Position numbers and translations under genes: made by a program. Positions 11,898 through 12,661 of a DNA stretch of 12,661 bases are shown here, piece after piece. This DNA is from Actinomycetes bacterium. Lineage in GTDB: Bacteria; Actinomycetota; Actinomycetes; Actinomycetales; Cellulomonadaceae. The notes below the pieces were generated by a model, which was not told where the DNA came from, searched no databases, and saw nothing but the letters and a program-made list of their open reading frames with translations. The number at the start of each line of letters is the position of its first letter. Position 1 is the stretch's first letter. The DNA lies in assembly GCA_023462275.1 (NCBI GenBank), contig JAEWYD010000074.1, positions 1 to 12,661 of the forward strand, written 5' to 3'.

Positions 11898-12661
11898 ATG
11901 TCCGTCGTCGTGACCGGAGCAACCGGACACCTGGGTCGGCTCATCGTCGAGGACCTCCTCGACCACGGCGTCGCGCCGGCCGAGATCGTGGCCGGCGGTC
12001 GCGACCTGTCCCGCGCCGCCGACCTCACCGACCGCGGCGTCCGGGTCGCCCCGCTCGACTACGAGGACCGCGCGACCCTCCGCGACGCCCTGACCGGAGC
12101 GGACACGCTCATGCTCGTCTCGGGCAGCGAGGTCGGGCAGCGCGTCGCCCAGCACCGCGCCGCGATCGAGACCGCGGCGGAGGTCGGCGTCCGCCGCGTC
12201 GTCTACACGTCCGCGCCCGCCGCCGACACCTCGCCGCTGATCCTCGCACCCGAGCACAAGGGCACAGAGGAGATCCTGCGCGGCTCGGGCCTCGTCGTCA
12301 CGATCCTGCGCAACAACTGGTACACCGAGAACTACGTCCCGACGCTCGAGCAGGCGCGCTCGACCGGCGTCGTGCTGACCAGCGCCGGCGACGGCCGCGT
12401 GGCGAGCGCGCCGCGCGCCGACTACGCGGCCGCCGCGTCCGCCGTCCTGCGCACGGACGGCCACGACGGCGCCGTGTACGAGCTCGGCGGCGACGAGCCG
12501 TGGACCTTCGCCGAGCTTGCCGACGCGATCGGCACGGTGCTCGGCCGCGACGTCGTCGTGCAGCAGGTCGGCACCGACGAGCACCTGGCCGCGCTCCGCT
12601 CCGCCGGCCTCGACGAGGGCACCGCCGGCTTCCTGGTCGCGATGGATGCCGACATCCGGGC
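11898..12661 (+). CDS. NmrA-like NAD(P)-binding quinone reductase, QOR2 type (3' truncated by window)
   Basis: The frame is open from ATG 11898 to the window end (254 codons seen). It starts MSVVVTGATGHLG, the Rossmann dinucleotide loop of atypical SDRs. Next come the YTSAP strand-end motif (about 97-101), a HKGTEEILRGSGL segment, and ILRNNWYTENY (about 134-144), the signature of NAD(P)H:quinone oxidoreductase type 2 (YtfG-like) and NmrA-like proteins. QOR2 proteins have about 285 residues, so only some 30 are missing. GAGAGG (11885-11890) gives a good ribosome-binding site seven nt before the ATG. Expected role: two-electron reduction of quinones in oxidative-stress defence. It is divergent from xth, another stress-related gene; shared control is possible but unproven. 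Confidence 0.8.
   Translation, partial: MSVVVTGATGHLGRLIVEDLLDHGVAPAEIVAGGRDLSRAADLTDRGVRVAPLDYEDRATLRDALTGADTLMLVSGSEVGQRVAQHRAAIETAAEVGVRRVVYTSAPAADTSPLILAPEHKGTEEILRGSGLVVTILRNNWYTENYVPTLEQARSTGVVLTSAGDGRVASAPRADYAAAASAVLRTDGHDGAVYELGGDEPWTFAELADAIGTVLGRDVVVQQVGTDEHLAALRSAGLDEGTAGFLVAMDADIR

Overview
The window is very GC-rich DNA with G/C-ending codons. Many short-to-medium ORFs start at the first transcribed base, and the gene set (DrrA/DrrB-type exporter, TipA-like MerR operator, TGTGA-N6-TCACA box, [FeFe] hydrogenase) suggests a facultatively anaerobic high-GC actinobacterium. A Cellulomonas-like member of the Micrococcales is my best guess; this is inferred from gene content and base composition, not from a marker gene. 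No rRNA, tRNA, IS element, CRISPR array or origin was recognised.

Layout, left to right. (1) A possible 3' end of a Gly/Asp-rich gene (1-66) and a class I SAM methyltransferase (76-897, +). (2) A drug-export cassette on + : ABC ATPase (1016-1816), a permease overlapping it by ATGA (1813-2574), and a MerR regulator (2741-3517). It is preceded by a textbook MerR-type promoter with a 19-bp palindrome inside a 20-bp spacer. The gap before merR holds an unusual four-copy inverted repeat. (3) On -, a hydrogenase operon read from 8080 down to 4414: hydB (NuoF-like, NADH/FMN), hydA ([FeFe] catalytic subunit, M3 architecture) and hydC (NuoE-like). An SDR oxidoreductase (4338-3556) follows 75 nt downstream. 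The leader at 8081-8234 carries a near-perfect CRP-type box, a DosR-like half match and a 15-bp palindrome. (4) A membrane-anchored or lipoprotein of unknown function (8912-8235, -) and an ArsR-like HTH regulator (9525-8998, -), divergent from an MFS exporter (9577-10962, +). The divergent promoters share a 24-bp inverted repeat. (5) Exonuclease III (11766-10969, -), convergent with the exporter, and a truncated NmrA/QOR2-like quinone reductase (11898 to the window end, +).

Function. The hydrogenase is the central feature. Electrons from NADH would pass through FMN and a [4Fe-4S] cluster in HydB, the [2Fe-2S] of HydC and the ferredoxin-like clusters of HydA to the H-cluster, giving H2 as a fermentative electron sink. 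HydB has only the NuoF core and lacks the extra Fe-S domains of electron-bifurcating HydB proteins, which points to a simple NADH-linked enzyme. The maturases HydE, HydF and HydG are not in the window. The two transporter cassettes each carry their own regulator and a recognisable operator, and look like independent inducible efflux modules.

The most notable points are the TSCSPGW variant of the H-cluster L1 motif, the layered oxygen/energy-type control region of the hydrogenase, the MerR operator, the symmetric repeat array at 2603-2668, and the recurrent '-10 hexamer, about 6 nt, start codon' arrangement indicating leaderless transcripts.
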